In this document: piece after piece, positions 43,097-51,490 of the stretch
Numbering within the stretch: the first letter of the stretch is position 1
How the letters are laid out: each line of letters begins with the position of its first letter
Assembly: GCA_035943935.1 (NCBI GenBank)
Contig: DASZBR010000025.1
Span: 1-64,000 of the forward strand
Length of the DNA stretch: 64,000 nt
Reading direction: 5' to 3'
From: DASZBR01 sp035943935
Lineage (GTDB): Bacteria; Pseudomonadota; Gammaproteobacteria; DASZBR01
Made by a program: the position numbers and the translations under genes
Notes under the pieces: model-generated
Told to the model about the DNA's origin: nothing
Databases searched by the model: none
What the model saw: the letters and a program-made list of their open reading frames with translations, nothing else

Positions 43097-45385
43097 TTAG
43101 TCTTCTGATGAACTGAGTGAGAATGATAAGTTGCTTGGTTCTTTCATGTCCTCATCATCAGAGTCTGCTGTGTCTACCTTTTTCTTTTTACCTAAGAAAT
43201 TCAATCCAAATAAAGGTTTTTTTTCTTCTGTTTCTGCCCCTCCTTTTTTCGTCACAGCAGGCGACGCCGCAAGTGTGGACGCGGGTGTGTGAGTTTTGGA
43301 AGATCTCGAAGAACCAAAGAAGGATGATGATTCCCGTCCTTTTTTGTCAGCGTCGTCGGAATCCCTTTTTAAATACGGGTTGCTGGAAGTGGTAAGTGGA
43401 GCAGCCGTTTCACTTTGTCTTTCAAGCAATGCAACCATTTCTAGATCAGGAAAAAGATCACCAACATCAGAAAGCTCTCGTGTGATCGCACGAAGACCCA
43501 ACGGTGCGAGCAATTCTGGGGGACAACAACTAATCACTGTTTGCACTGCTTTGACGGCATCGTGGCTTTGTCTTGCTAATGCAAGCAATGTTTTAATCCA
43601 TACCTCGAGTAATAATGTTTGTGTGAACTTTTTTGTCGTGAAAACAGCGTGGCATAATAATCTAAAAGGTTCTTGATTTTGTGCTGTAATTTGAGCTTGC
43701 GCTAATAAATTGGTAATCCGATCTCTAAATTCTTCGAGAAAATATTTTGTATCCTCTAAACTTAACGGTTTTCCCTGCTGATCAGTCAGCGTTTTTTTTG
43801 CGGAATATAAGGTCATTCCAACACCATCGATAAATCGTCGAACAAATTTGTCTTTTTCTTTTTTTAAGTGTTTCTCATTCTGGGGAGCGAGAAAATAATC
43901 AATGACGAGTGCCCATGCGCGTAAATTCGGAATTATGCCACCCGATGCACAGGATTCATTTGCCAATAAAATCAACGGTTCTGCAACAGGATGATCGGAT
44001 TGCGCCATGGATTCCGTGAATTTCCACAATCGACCTCGAATTTGCCCCATATCCGACACTTCTTTATGCAGTAGTGCTTCGAGCGTATCTTTAGCCGCAG
44101 GATAAAGCTGTACAAACAGTTCATGAAATTCTATGGGACATAATGAGATTTTCTCCGCAAAGTCTTTGATATGTGCATCGAATCCATAAGTTTGTACGCT
44201 TAAGTTAAAATACGCATATAACGCACCCAGCAGGGGAATGCGAATGACTTCATTATCTCGCGTTAAAATCTTTGAAAAAAGTGCATTGAGTGATCCCAGA
44301 ATTTTTTCATCGACCCCGAGTAGTGATCTGATCGCATCTTGTAAATGCGCTAAGGCAAGTGCGCGACCTTCAATCGAAAGTTTCTTAATACCTTCTAGGG
44401 CACCTAAAAATTCAGCGTCGTCTGGACATAAACGTAATGCAAATCCGCGGATTAAAACAGGTAAAAATACACTGGATCCTAACTTTGCGTCGTCAACGCC
44501 TGAGACATAATGTTCAGCCAGGGCATACAGTGCCAGTAATTCAGGTTGATTGTTTTTGTTTTTTTCGCCCAGGACAAGAATATCTTTAAAAAAACGCGCC
44601 AGTGAAAGATTCGTTTGTTTTCCTTTGACTGCGGCTCTGGGTTTTGCAAGGTAATCTTCTAAGTTGTGAACGAGGCTTAATTTTGTGTGTGTGTAATCTT
44701 CGAATAGTGTATTGAGTGCTTTTTTACGTAGTGAACTTTTTCGTCCCGTGAGTGCTATGCGAAATACTTCCCATGAAGTGCTTGATAGTGTTGGAATTGC
44801 TTCTTCGCCGTAAGTAGTCTCAATTTGTTTTCTAAGGAATCGTCGAAATTCATTGAGGAGTTTTACGCGTGTTTCGAAGTTCATCGACTTTGCATTGTCG
44901 GAGGATTCTTTGGTGCGTCGATAGGCTTTGTAAGAATCATGCGTCATGAGTCCAATCATGTACATGGTATAGATTAAGGTTCCGACCAAAGCACCCGATT
45001 CAAGTTTTGCTTTGAGAAGAGGATTCTCTTCATAGGCTAAAAGAAGGCTTAATATAATATATAAAGATTCTAGAACAGGTTTAGATTTTGCGGGTTCATC
45101 GAGGCTGCCATTTTCTTCTAGGGTAGTGATAAGGTTTCTGAGAAAGCTGCCAATCGGGTGATAAGAGATGGTCACCCCGACTTTGTGTATACGCACGCGA
45201 TCTTGTACATAGATTTGCATCTGGATAGAAACAGCCATTCTATCTTGATGAGTAAAATCAGTTTTGGGTTCAATTGTGGGGATGACGCGTGCTTCGGTGT
45301 CTGGTGGTGATAAAAAGCGATCAAGTCCTTCATCTTCGCTCGCAGCTGCTAATGTAAATTGTTCACGGGTAAAGTCGCCGTCCAT
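43097..45385 (-). CDS. Modular helical protein, KLKxSxLLGRLL family (762 aa)
   Basis: An all-helical 762-residue paralogue of unknown function, the largest of five in the cluster. Three degenerate modules can be traced. The motif appears as LESGALVGTLIY near residue 130 and as LGSSVFLPVLIRGF near residue 310. A third module shows FVRRFIDGVGMTLY, then SLEDTKYFLEEFRDRITNLL. Each is followed by a stretch of the type LLxxLxxxVxTxDxxxxRxxLLxALxxYF. After residue 670 the chain is disordered, with SSSFFGSSRSSK and an acidic end (DSDDEDMKEP, then LSFSLSSSED). GGAG lies 6 bases before the ATG. No signal peptide or membrane segment is seen. An effector is likely by context only. Confidence 0.6.
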   Translation of the reverse strand: MDGDFTREQFTLAAASEDEGLDRFLSPPDTEARVIPTIEPKTDFTHQDRMAVSIQMQIYVQDRVRIHKVGVTISYHPIGSFLRNLITTLEENGSLDEPAKSKPVLESLYIILSLLLAYEENPLLKAKLESGALVGTLIYTMYMIGLMTHDSYKAYRRTKESSDNAKSMNFETRVKLLNEFRRFLRKQIETTYGEEAIPTLSSTSWEVFRIALTGRKSSLRKKALNTLFEDYTHTKLSLVHNLEDYLAKPRAAVKGKQTNLSLARFFKDILVLGEKNKNNQPELLALYALAEHYVSGVDDAKLGSSVFLPVLIRGFALRLCPDDAEFLGALEGIKKLSIEGRALALAHLQDAIRSLLGVDEKILGSLNALFSKILTRDNEVIRIPLLGALYAYFNLSVQTYGFDAHIKDFAEKISLCPIEFHELFVQLYPAAKDTLEALLHKEVSDMGQIRGRLWKFTESMAQSDHPVAEPLILLANESCASGGIIPNLRAWALVIDYFLAPQNEKHLKKEKDKFVRRFIDGVGMTLYSAKKTLTDQQGKPLSLEDTKYFLEEFRDRITNLLAQAQITAQNQEPFRLLCHAVFTTKKFTQTLLLEVWIKTLLALARQSHDAVKAVQTVISCCPPELLAPLGLRAITRELSDVGDLFPDLEMVALLERQSETAAPLTTSSNPYLKRDSDDADKKGRESSSFFGSSRSSKTHTPASTLAASPAVTKKGGAETEEKKPLFGLNFLGKKKKVDTADSDDEDMKEPSNLSFSLSSSED

Positions 45386-45428
45386 TGTATTCTCCAGAAA
45401 TTAAATAAATAAAATAAAGTGTTGTCCG

Positions 45429-46925
45429 TTATTTGTCGTCACCCGTTTTTTTGCCGCGACGGAAAGAAAACGATTCTCTTTTCTGTTTGTTATTGTCATT
45501 GGCTTCAGGTGTGTCAGTGGATTTACCGAGACTGCTACGAGAAAGTGATTTTTTTGCGTTATCGATCATCGCAGCGACGCCGGTTTTATTTCTTTCGGCT
45601 ACAGGGTCTAAAATAATGGCGGCTGCTTGTGATTCTGGTACACCCGGTAGTACTTTAAAAAGTTCGCGAACAGAATTATCTAAGCAAGCATTGACACTGG
45701 GTGCAAACTTAATTTTTTCGAAAAGCGTTAAATCATCAGAGAGTAGCGCAATAAAATAATTCTCTAATGCTTTTAAAATATTTTCTCGCAGCGTCATATC
45801 TGTCTTTTTATTGAGAACAATGTTAATTAATTTTGCTAAAGGACCCTTTTCATCGGGGATTTGCGTCAGGAGGTCGCCTATTCTTGTTTTAAATTCTGCT
45901 AAGAAGTCTGTTCTTTGTTCAGGCGTATAAGATTTGTCAGGTCCCAGAATGGAAGGTGTCGTTTTTCTGAATGATATCAGGTTATCACCCGTCAAAAATA
46001 ATTCACCCAAGCTGTTAATGAAAGCTCCAATGAGTTCACTGGTTTTAAGTTTCCTTTTGTCGAAAGGATAGGAAAATACAAGATATAAACATTCCAATAC
46101 GGCCTTGGCTTTTACTTCGTCTGTTTTATTCGTCACCATTCGTCTGGAGTTAATTAAAGTCGCAAAAAAACGTCCGACAGGCGAATATTTGGCGCCTGCT
46201 CCTTCACGTAATCCATATTTTTCCATATCAGCAGCAAATATACTGCCAGTGTCATCAAACAGACCCAAAATGGTTGTAGGTTCAACGAGAGTTGGTTTCT
46301 TTAAGTTCGGAGCGTCTAGATAAGGTACGCCATCCGCATAAAGTGCTCTGAACGTACCAATAATATGTTTCGGACAGCGCATAACGGCTTCGCCATATTG
46401 TTCAGGATTTTTTGCAAAATAGGCTTCCAGGGCATCCAGAATATTTTTGCGCAGTTTTTTATTTTTACTGGTGATCACATCAGAAAACAAATGCATGAGA
46501 ATACTCTGTTCGTTATTGTCGGCAGAGGGTTTTAATTTTGTTTTTATGCGGGTTTGATAAACGGCGAGCGTCAGTGCTCTGGCATCGGCTGAAATTGCTT
46601 TGTCAGGATCATCGGATTCTTTTTTAATTTTTTCTAATACCGCTTTCTTTTTTGTTCCCGTCAGTAGTGGATCTAACAAGGCCCAAAATAAACGTCCTAA
46701 GAAAGCACTGGAAGCGAGTTTTTTAGGATTATTTTTGTATGCTTGAAATAAAGCATGTGTACAGCGCAGTAATTCATCTTCGGAGTGATTGCGGGCAACA
46801 GCGATAAAAAATTCTGCTAATTCAAGACTGGTTTGTCTTACTTTTCGTTTGGGATGAGGATGATCTTTAAAATCTTGAACTTCTTTTTGAAGGGATTGTG
46901 CAACAGTGAGAACTTGATCTTCCAT
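45429..46925 (-). CDS. Modular helical protein, KLKxSxLLGRLL family (498 aa)
   Basis: The ATG at 46925 (MEDQ) follows GGAG by 6 bases and replaces a start 12 bases upstream. Two clear modules can be seen (counted from the longer frame). One has KLASSAFLGRLFWALLDPLL at 73-92 and the other KLKTSELIGAFINSLGELF at 296-314. Each is followed by a helix (ALTLAVYQTRIKTKL; TDFLAEFKTRIGDLL) and then by LFSDVITSKNKKLRKNILDA or VLNKKTDMTLRENILKALEN. The two halves therefore arose by internal duplication with a period of about 223 residues. The C-terminus is basic and disordered (KRESFSFRRGKKTGDDK). No database family is known to me for this pattern. Confidence 0.65.
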   Translation of the reverse strand: MEDQVLTVAQSLQKEVQDFKDHPHPKRKVRQTSLELAEFFIAVARNHSEDELLRCTHALFQAYKNNPKKLASSAFLGRLFWALLDPLLTGTKKKAVLEKIKKESDDPDKAISADARALTLAVYQTRIKTKLKPSADNNEQSILMHLFSDVITSKNKKLRKNILDALEAYFAKNPEQYGEAVMRCPKHIIGTFRALYADGVPYLDAPNLKKPTLVEPTTILGLFDDTGSIFAADMEKYGLREGAGAKYSPVGRFFATLINSRRMVTNKTDEVKAKAVLECLYLVFSYPFDKRKLKTSELIGAFINSLGELFLTGDNLISFRKTTPSILGPDKSYTPEQRTDFLAEFKTRIGDLLTQIPDEKGPLAKLINIVLNKKTDMTLRENILKALENYFIALLSDDLTLFEKIKFAPSVNACLDNSVRELFKVLPGVPESQAAAIILDPVAERNKTGVAAMIDNAKKSLSRSSLGKSTDTPEANDNNKQKRESFSFRRGKKTGDDK

Positions 46926-46971
46926 AAAACACTCCAAAAATTAAATTCTAAATTACGGTAACTCCAGACTG

Positions 46972-47009
46972 TTTCTCGGATTTCGCGCTACGCGCTCTAT
47001 CCGGGGAAA
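46972..47009. repeat. Palindromic REP-like element
   Basis: A 38-base imperfect palindrome with arms TTTCTCGGAT..GCGC and GCGC..ATCCGGGGAAA around TAC. It sits between the 86-residue gene and the next start. It shares the CGGAT/ATCCG core with the REP copies near 42.3 kb. No T-run follows on either strand, so it does not look like a standard terminator. Confidence 0.5.
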
Positions 47010-47011
47010 CC

Positions 47012-47272
47012 TTATTTTTCTTCTTGTGAACCACGTTTGAATTTTGGTGACGTTGAAACTGCAGTTCCTTCTACAGTAGCAGGTTCAGCAGAAGTGGAAA
47101 GCGGTTTAAATAGCCCCAATTTTTGCGTCGACTTTGCTTCAGTATCTTTTATTTCAGTTTGACTGAGTCGACGCAGAAGACCTGTTCGTGATTTTTTTTC
47201 TGTGTCATGTGTGACATCGATTTCAGTTTTACTTCCTCGGCGCAAAAAATCACGGATGTTGGGTTCTTGCAT
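47012..47272 (-). CDS. Small basic protein with repeated LRR-x-S-x-TEI motif (86 aa)
   Basis: The ATG at 47272 is 8 bases after AGGAG and replaces a longer frame that overlaps the upstream gene. The 86-residue protein repeats FLRRGSKTEI and LLRRLSQTEI 29 residues apart. It ends KFKRGSQEEK, similar to the tails of larger paralogues. RRxS sites look like eukaryotic basophilic kinase targets, which is only a pattern match. It looks disordered, and may be a detached tail module of the family. Function unknown. Confidence 0.5.
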   Translation of the reverse strand: MQEPNIRDFLRRGSKTEIDVTHDTEKKSRTGLLRRLSQTEIKDTEAKSTQKLGLFKPLSTSAEPATVEGTAVSTSPKFKRGSQEEK

Positions 47273-47306
47273 AATGTTTCTCCTAGTATTAACGGGGGCC
47301 TCTGTA

Positions 47307-48992
47307 TTATTTTCTTCCGGGTCTTGGGTTTTGACTTCCGCTGTTGGAATTTTCTTCTTCGGAGCCTTCTTCTTCACCGTAAGATTCGCCGCTGTCATCG
47401 TCGGAGGGTTGCTTGGCTTCCGATTTTCTTCTCGCTTCTTGTTCGAGTAATACATTGACTGCAAAATTTGGTTTTCTTGCTAGAAGTTGTCTGAGCTTTT
47501 CGTCCGAATCTTCATCTTCATCGACGACCGCGGGTGCAGGTTGTTTAGGGGTGAGAAGTTTTTCAACCATATCGTCATCTTCATCAACGGCTGCTGCTTT
47601 TACAACAGGTTTTGCAACGACGACAGGTGCAGGTGCGGGTTTAATTTTTTCTTCAGAGCTTTCTTCAGTAGAAACATCTAGTACGTCACCGTCAGCGTCG
47701 ACAATTGCGCCTTTTTTCGGCTCTTCTTTTTTCGGCGAAATTTTTTCTGCAGGTGCTTCGCCCCAAACAAACTTTGTATTCTCAAAGAGAGAGCGATCTG
47801 GTACGAATGTTGGAAGTGGTTTTTCCTGCGTAGCAACGGGAGTCGCTTTGAGTTCCACTGTTGGAAGATTTGGATTTGGAGTGTCGAGGAAAGACAGTAA
47901 ATCTCCGTTATTATTATTTTGAGACACAGCAGCAGTTTGTGCTGAAGGACTGAACAAACCCAAAACTTGTGCTTGAGCGGCAGGACTTTTTGGTTGTACT
48001 TCCCGAACAACAACTGGCGTTTCTACACAAAAACGTCGGAATGAGGCTTGATCTTCTGCATCACACAGTTTTACGTTGGAAAAGAAAATAGTTTCAGATT
48101 CGGGGGTGCGTTCAGTTTGCCATTTGAAATAATGACGCAATGCATTGACGAGATATTTGCGACGATCATTATTGACTTCTTTTTCATTCGGATTCATCAC
48201 AACGCTGAATAATATTTTTAGAATATTTGCGCATTCGGGCAAAGGGTTTTTGACAGCCAATTCAGCTTGGAAAACAGTTTGGAGATTCCTTAAAAAATAT
48301 TCTCGTTGATCATGATCGAACGCTTTGTTTTTGGGTTGTAATAACATTTTTGCTACCGCTTTCTCGCATGCTGTTTTTTCTTCTTCAGTAAATAAGAGTT
48401 TATAGAGCCCTCGGATTAATGCGCCAATAAGTTGGCTGCTATCAAATTTCTTGTCTTTAAGAAATTCAGGGGTTAAAAAGTTTTCTAAAATAAACGATAA
48501 GCTCAAGACAATAAATTCTGGTTTAACGCTGCCGTTAATTAATTTTGCGACGAAATTTCCAACAACAGGATATGTTTTATTCTGAACAGTGTTGCTTGCA
48601 CTTTTTATCACCTTTACTGTTTTTGTGTCGTCAGCTTCTTGCAACGCTTTTTTTGAATATTCAATTAATAAAGCAGCAAGTTCACTTTCTCCGAGAAAAT
48701 CACGGTAAAGTTCATCAATACCGGGTGGTGTTCCCCAGGGGATCAAAAGACTTTTGTCGTCTATGGGAACTTGTGCTCTTATGGCGCGATGAAAATGTGC
48801 AGCATGCGGGGGGAGTTTTAAGATTTCGGTGTGGAGTGCGTTGAGTGCAACTGTGCGTTCTGCAGGATTTTTTGCAGCGAGAAATTTACCTTGAGCCAGT
48901 GATATTTGAACAATTTGTCGTTTAACGGGTTTGTCTTTGTTAACACGCGTAAGTAATTCGGGAAGGACTTCTGTGCTAGTGGTTGCTTCCAT
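47307..48992 (-). CDS. Modular helical protein, KLKxSxLLGRLL family, acidic tail (561 aa)
   Basis: The N-terminal 120 residues form a divergent first module. The second has YPVVGNFVAKLING, then KFDSSQLIGALIRGLYKLLF, REYFLRNLQTVFQAEL and VVMNPNEKEVNNDRRKYLVN, in the same order as the paralogues. Residues after about 330 are disordered, and the last 120 are strongly acidic (DEDDDMVEK, DEDEDSDEK, EEEGSEEENSNSG). A Glu-rich C-terminal block is a known feature of Dot/Icm type IV effector signals, but acid-rich tails are not specific to them. GGAG precedes the ATG, and a shared repeat element lies about 75 bp upstream of it. Confidence 0.62.
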   Translation of the reverse strand: MEATTSTEVLPELLTRVNKDKPVKRQIVQISLAQGKFLAAKNPAERTVALNALHTEILKLPPHAAHFHRAIRAQVPIDDKSLLIPWGTPPGIDELYRDFLGESELAALLIEYSKKALQEADDTKTVKVIKSASNTVQNKTYPVVGNFVAKLINGSVKPEFIVLSLSFILENFLTPEFLKDKKFDSSQLIGALIRGLYKLLFTEEEKTACEKAVAKMLLQPKNKAFDHDQREYFLRNLQTVFQAELAVKNPLPECANILKILFSVVMNPNEKEVNNDRRKYLVNALRHYFKWQTERTPESETIFFSNVKLCDAEDQASFRRFCVETPVVVREVQPKSPAAQAQVLGLFSPSAQTAAVSQNNNNGDLLSFLDTPNPNLPTVELKATPVATQEKPLPTFVPDRSLFENTKFVWGEAPAEKISPKKEEPKKGAIVDADGDVLDVSTEESSEEKIKPAPAPVVVAKPVVKAAAVDEDDDMVEKLLTPKQPAPAVVDEDEDSDEKLRQLLARKPNFAVNVLLEQEARRKSEAKQPSDDDSGESYGEEEGSEEENSNSGSQNPRPGRK

Positions 48993-49065
48993 CGCATTTC
49001 TCCAGAGATAAAATTAAGTTTTAGAGTAGTCGTCCCTGGATGTAACGGCGATGCTTGCACCGCCT

Positions 49066-49136
49066 AGCGAAAATTCCGTATCCGCTTATTAATGGTCACA
49101 GCCTAACTAAGTCTATTGGATTTTTCAAACAGAATA
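49066..49136 (-). promoter_or_regulatory. Shared upstream element, copy A
   Basis: About 70 bases running from AGCGAAAATTCC to CAGAATA on the plus strand, nearly identical to copies B (50819), C (51353) and D (53344). On the minus strand it contains TTGAAA, 17 bases and TAGGCT, a weak sigma70-like promoter facing the 561-residue protein gene. It directly abuts the stop codon of the upstream gene. Confidence 0.6.
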
Positions 49137-50744
49137 TTATTTACCTGCGTCATCCGCTTTTCTTCTGCCAAAAGTTGGGGTGCTTTTGGGTGAGTTTGTT
49201 TGAGACGCATCAACAGCTGCTCCAGCTTTACTGCTGCGTTTCAAAACTTGCATAAATGAACTCACACCTTTTTTATCACGGGCTGCTTGTTGATCTTCTC
49301 CTCCTTCCGCTGTTTTAGCTGCTACTTTTGCAACAGCTTCCTCTGCTAATAATTTTGCGGCTGCTTTAGCTCTCTCTGTTTCTTCTGTTTGAATTTTTTG
49401 CACAGAGGGACGTGGAACAGCATCCAGTTGTGTGAATGGCATACACGCTTGTGTGTTATCGCAGGCTAAAACAAGCGCTGCAAATTGAGATGTCTCGAAG
49501 CTATTTCCACCTTTGAACAGGCAAAGATAATATTCTTTCAGCGCTTCTAACATATTTTTACGAAGCGCTAAGTCAGTTTTTTCATCCAATACCAAGGAAA
49601 TGATTCTTCCCAGAGGACTGGCTGTTTGCGGTAAAGCTTCCTGTGAATGAAGTAATATGCTTTTTATTGCAGTTTGTAGTGCGGTCAGTAATTCGGCTCT
49701 GTTCGGAACAGAGAAACGTTTCCCGATATTTGTCTTCGGATCTTCAATAATTTCTTTGTATCTGCCTAACGCTGCAGCACTCAATAAAATAGGACAGAAT
49801 CCGTCAATCAATGCCGGAATTAATTCACTTTTACCAAATTTTTTGGTCATCTTCCTTGGGAATTTTTCTTCATTTAAAAGATCGGTCACAAGAAGGTATA
49901 AGCACTCGAGTATGGGCCTGGCTTTTTTGATGGGGTTTTCAGCGGATGAAAAAAGTCTCATTCTCTCAATGAGATCGATGAGAAATTGTCCTGCAGGGGG
50001 ATAAGCAGAATTTTTATTTTTGTCCATGTTTTCTCTAACATACTTCGCGAGGCAAGCTGCAAGTTCAGGACTCATGAGACGTTTGAGTAATTCCTCAGGG
50101 GAAAATGCACGAGGAAGTGCAGCGACAGTTTCTGCATCAGTGATTTTTTGTCTGAGTGTCGGTGAAAATGCTTTAAAAGCTTCGCGAATATAGTCGGGAC
50201 ATTGGCTCAAGCGACGTACACATGCATCCAGATCGTTTTTTAGAAATTCAAGTAATGCATTAAGAACATGTGTGCGTGCGACATGATCGTCTGTTGTAAT
50301 GACTTCTGAAAAAATAAAATAAAGCGTGTCATCTGTTTTATCGGTGACAAGGAGTGGGGGAAGTTGTGCGCCGAGTACATCATGAAAAGTAGCAAAGGCT
50401 AAATTTCGTGTCGTTTCGGAATATGATTTGTCTGCATCTTCTTTTAAGGGTTCATCGAGAATGGCTTGGCAGAGATCGCCATTGTTTAATAAAGGTTTCG
50501 CGAATACTCTGACTAATCGTCCTACCAATGCGCCACCTTTTAATTTGGATGATTGGCGATACGCGCGAAAAACGGCGTGTAATACGAGGCGTGCTTTTTC
50601 TTCGTTAATGCCTTCAGGGAGATTCGCGACATCGAGTAGAAACGTCGCAAGTTCTCGGCTGGACTGTCGTTTTCGTTGTTCGTTAATAAACGAGGTAAAT
50701 TCAGAAGATTTCAAAATTGCGGTGACTGAGAGAGGTGCTTCCAT
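49137..50744 (-). CDS. Modular helical protein, KLKxSxLLGRLL family (535 aa)
   Basis: The ATG at 50744 (MEAPLSV) is preceded by GGAG, and upstream sequence belongs to the repeated element, so the longer frame is rejected. Module 1 has ATFLLDVANL, KLKGGALVGRLVRVFAKPLL, LAFATFHDVLGAQL and VITTDDHVARTHVLNALLEF. Module 2 has GQFLIDLIERM, KFGKSELIPALIDGFCPILL, LLTALQTAIKSILL and VLDEKTDLALRKNMLEALKE. The parallel order makes this the clearest example of the duplication. The tail is Ala/Lys-rich helix then disordered, ending TFGRRKADDAGK. No signal peptide. Function unknown. Confidence 0.66.
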   Translation of the reverse strand: MEAPLSVTAILKSSEFTSFINEQRKRQSSRELATFLLDVANLPEGINEEKARLVLHAVFRAYRQSSKLKGGALVGRLVRVFAKPLLNNGDLCQAILDEPLKEDADKSYSETTRNLAFATFHDVLGAQLPPLLVTDKTDDTLYFIFSEVITTDDHVARTHVLNALLEFLKNDLDACVRRLSQCPDYIREAFKAFSPTLRQKITDAETVAALPRAFSPEELLKRLMSPELAACLAKYVRENMDKNKNSAYPPAGQFLIDLIERMRLFSSAENPIKKARPILECLYLLVTDLLNEEKFPRKMTKKFGKSELIPALIDGFCPILLSAAALGRYKEIIEDPKTNIGKRFSVPNRAELLTALQTAIKSILLHSQEALPQTASPLGRIISLVLDEKTDLALRKNMLEALKEYYLCLFKGGNSFETSQFAALVLACDNTQACMPFTQLDAVPRPSVQKIQTEETERAKAAAKLLAEEAVAKVAAKTAEGGEDQQAARDKKGVSSFMQVLKRSSKAGAAVDASQTNSPKSTPTFGRRKADDAGK

Positions 50745-50818
50745 GGTAATTCTTCTCCACAGATAAATTAAGTTAGAGTTGTCATCCTTGGGAGTAAAGG
50801 CGAGGCTTGCAACACCCG

Positions 50819-50890
50819 AGCGAAAATTCCATGTCCGCTTATTAATGGTCACAGCCTAACTAAGTTAATTAGATTTTTCAAACAGAAAAT
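50819..50890 (-). promoter_or_regulatory. Shared upstream element, copy B
   Basis: Copy of the element at 49066. It keeps the TTGAAA box with TAGGCT 17 bases later on the minus strand, and the block GACCATTAATAAGCGGACAT downstream of it. It lies 75 bp before the start of the 535-residue protein gene. The GC-rich insert between element and gene (GGCGAGGCTTGCAAC) is specific to this copy. Confidence 0.6.
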
Positions 50891-50897
50891 TATTTTT

Positions 50898-50935
50898 TTT
50901 ATTCTCCCGTGATATTGCTATCACGGGAGAATAAA
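50898..50935. repeat. Perfect inverted repeat, 17-bp stem
   Basis: TTCTCCCGTGATA at 50902-50914 pairs perfectly with TATCACGGGAGAA at 50919-50931 around TTGC, and flanking T/A bases extend the stem to 17 bp. It starts 3 bp after the stop of the 128-residue gene (minus strand). The tail on the transcript would be A-rich rather than U-rich, so it is not a textbook terminator, though it could stabilise the 3' end. Confidence 0.7.
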
Positions 50936-50937
50936 GG

Positions 50938-51324
50938 TTATTTCTTTAAAGTGACATCAGAGGTATTGCTGGCTGTTGCAGATTTTCTGCCGTAGCGTTC
51001 AAGACGTTCAACAAAATCTTTTTGGTTTTGAATATAAGCTGTATTCCCTGTTTCATTTCTCGCTAATTCTTTGCGTTCTGCTCTTGCTCTTTCAAGTACG
51101 GCTTGAGGATCTGCGGTGAATTCTTGCATAAAAGGGCTTGTCGCAAATTTAGTGTTGCTGGCAACGGCTTCAGAAAATGCTTTATCGAAGAGTGGTGCAA
51201 GCAGTGAACGAGTCTCTGGATCTAATTTTTCAAGGAATGCGTCGATTGGTTTGCGAGGATTTATTGGACGCGGTGTGCGTTCTGCGTAAGCTCTCAGTAC
51301 TTCAGTAAGGTGCGCTTCTATCAT
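50938..51324 (-). CDS. Small unknown protein in the paralogue cluster (128 aa)
   Basis: A 128-residue hydrophilic helical protein (MIEAHLTEVLRAYAERTP onward). It lacks the KLKxSxLLGRLL motif but has its own copy of the shared upstream element and a GGAG ribosome site. The middle part (LLAPLFDKAFSEAVASNTKF) resembles the LF..V.T helix region of the big paralogues only loosely. The C-terminus ends GRKSATASNTSDVTLKK, another Ser/Thr/Lys tail. It may be a reduced member or a partner protein. Function unknown. Confidence 0.55.
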   Translation of the reverse strand: MIEAHLTEVLRAYAERTPRPINPRKPIDAFLEKLDPETRSLLAPLFDKAFSEAVASNTKFATSPFMQEFTADPQAVLERARAERKELARNETGNTAYIQNQKDFVERLERYGRKSATASNTSDVTLKK

Positions 51325-51352
51325 TAAAAGTTCTCCGAAGATTAATATTGAA

Positions 51353-51398
51353 AGGTCACAGCCTAACGAAGTCTATTGGATTTTTCAAACAGAATATT
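51353..51398 (-). promoter_or_regulatory. Shared upstream element, copy C (short)
   Basis: A shorter copy holding only the GGTCACAGCCTAAC to CAGAATA part, with the TTGAAA and TAGGCT boxes (17-base spacing) facing the 128-residue gene 30 bp away. The AGCGAAAATTCC part found in copies A, B and D is missing. Retention of just this half argues that it carries the promoter. Confidence 0.6.
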
Positions 51399-51410
51399 TT
51401 TTATATTCCG

Positions 51411-51466
51411 TAGGGATCGGGCCATGCCCGATCCTAAATAAAGGACCGAGCATGGCCCGGTCCCTA
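51411..51466. repeat. Large imperfect palindrome
   Basis: Arms TAGGGATCGGGCCATGCCCG (51411 on) and GAGCATGGCCCGGTCCCTA (to 51466) pair over about 24 bases with a few mismatches around a TAAATAAA loop. It lies between the 606-frame gene stop and copy C. Its arms differ from the REP copies at 42.3 kb. No T-run follows. Confidence 0.65.
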
Positions 51467-51490
51467 TAAATAATGGAAACAGATTAACTA

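Noticed and set aside
47413..47922. Plus-strand 169-residue frame opposite the acidic tail
   Set aside because: A Ser/Thr-rich shadow of the GAA/GAT codons on the minus strand.
50898..50935. Rho-independent terminator after the 128-residue gene
   Set aside because: The stem is perfect, but the transcript continues with A residues rather than a U-run.
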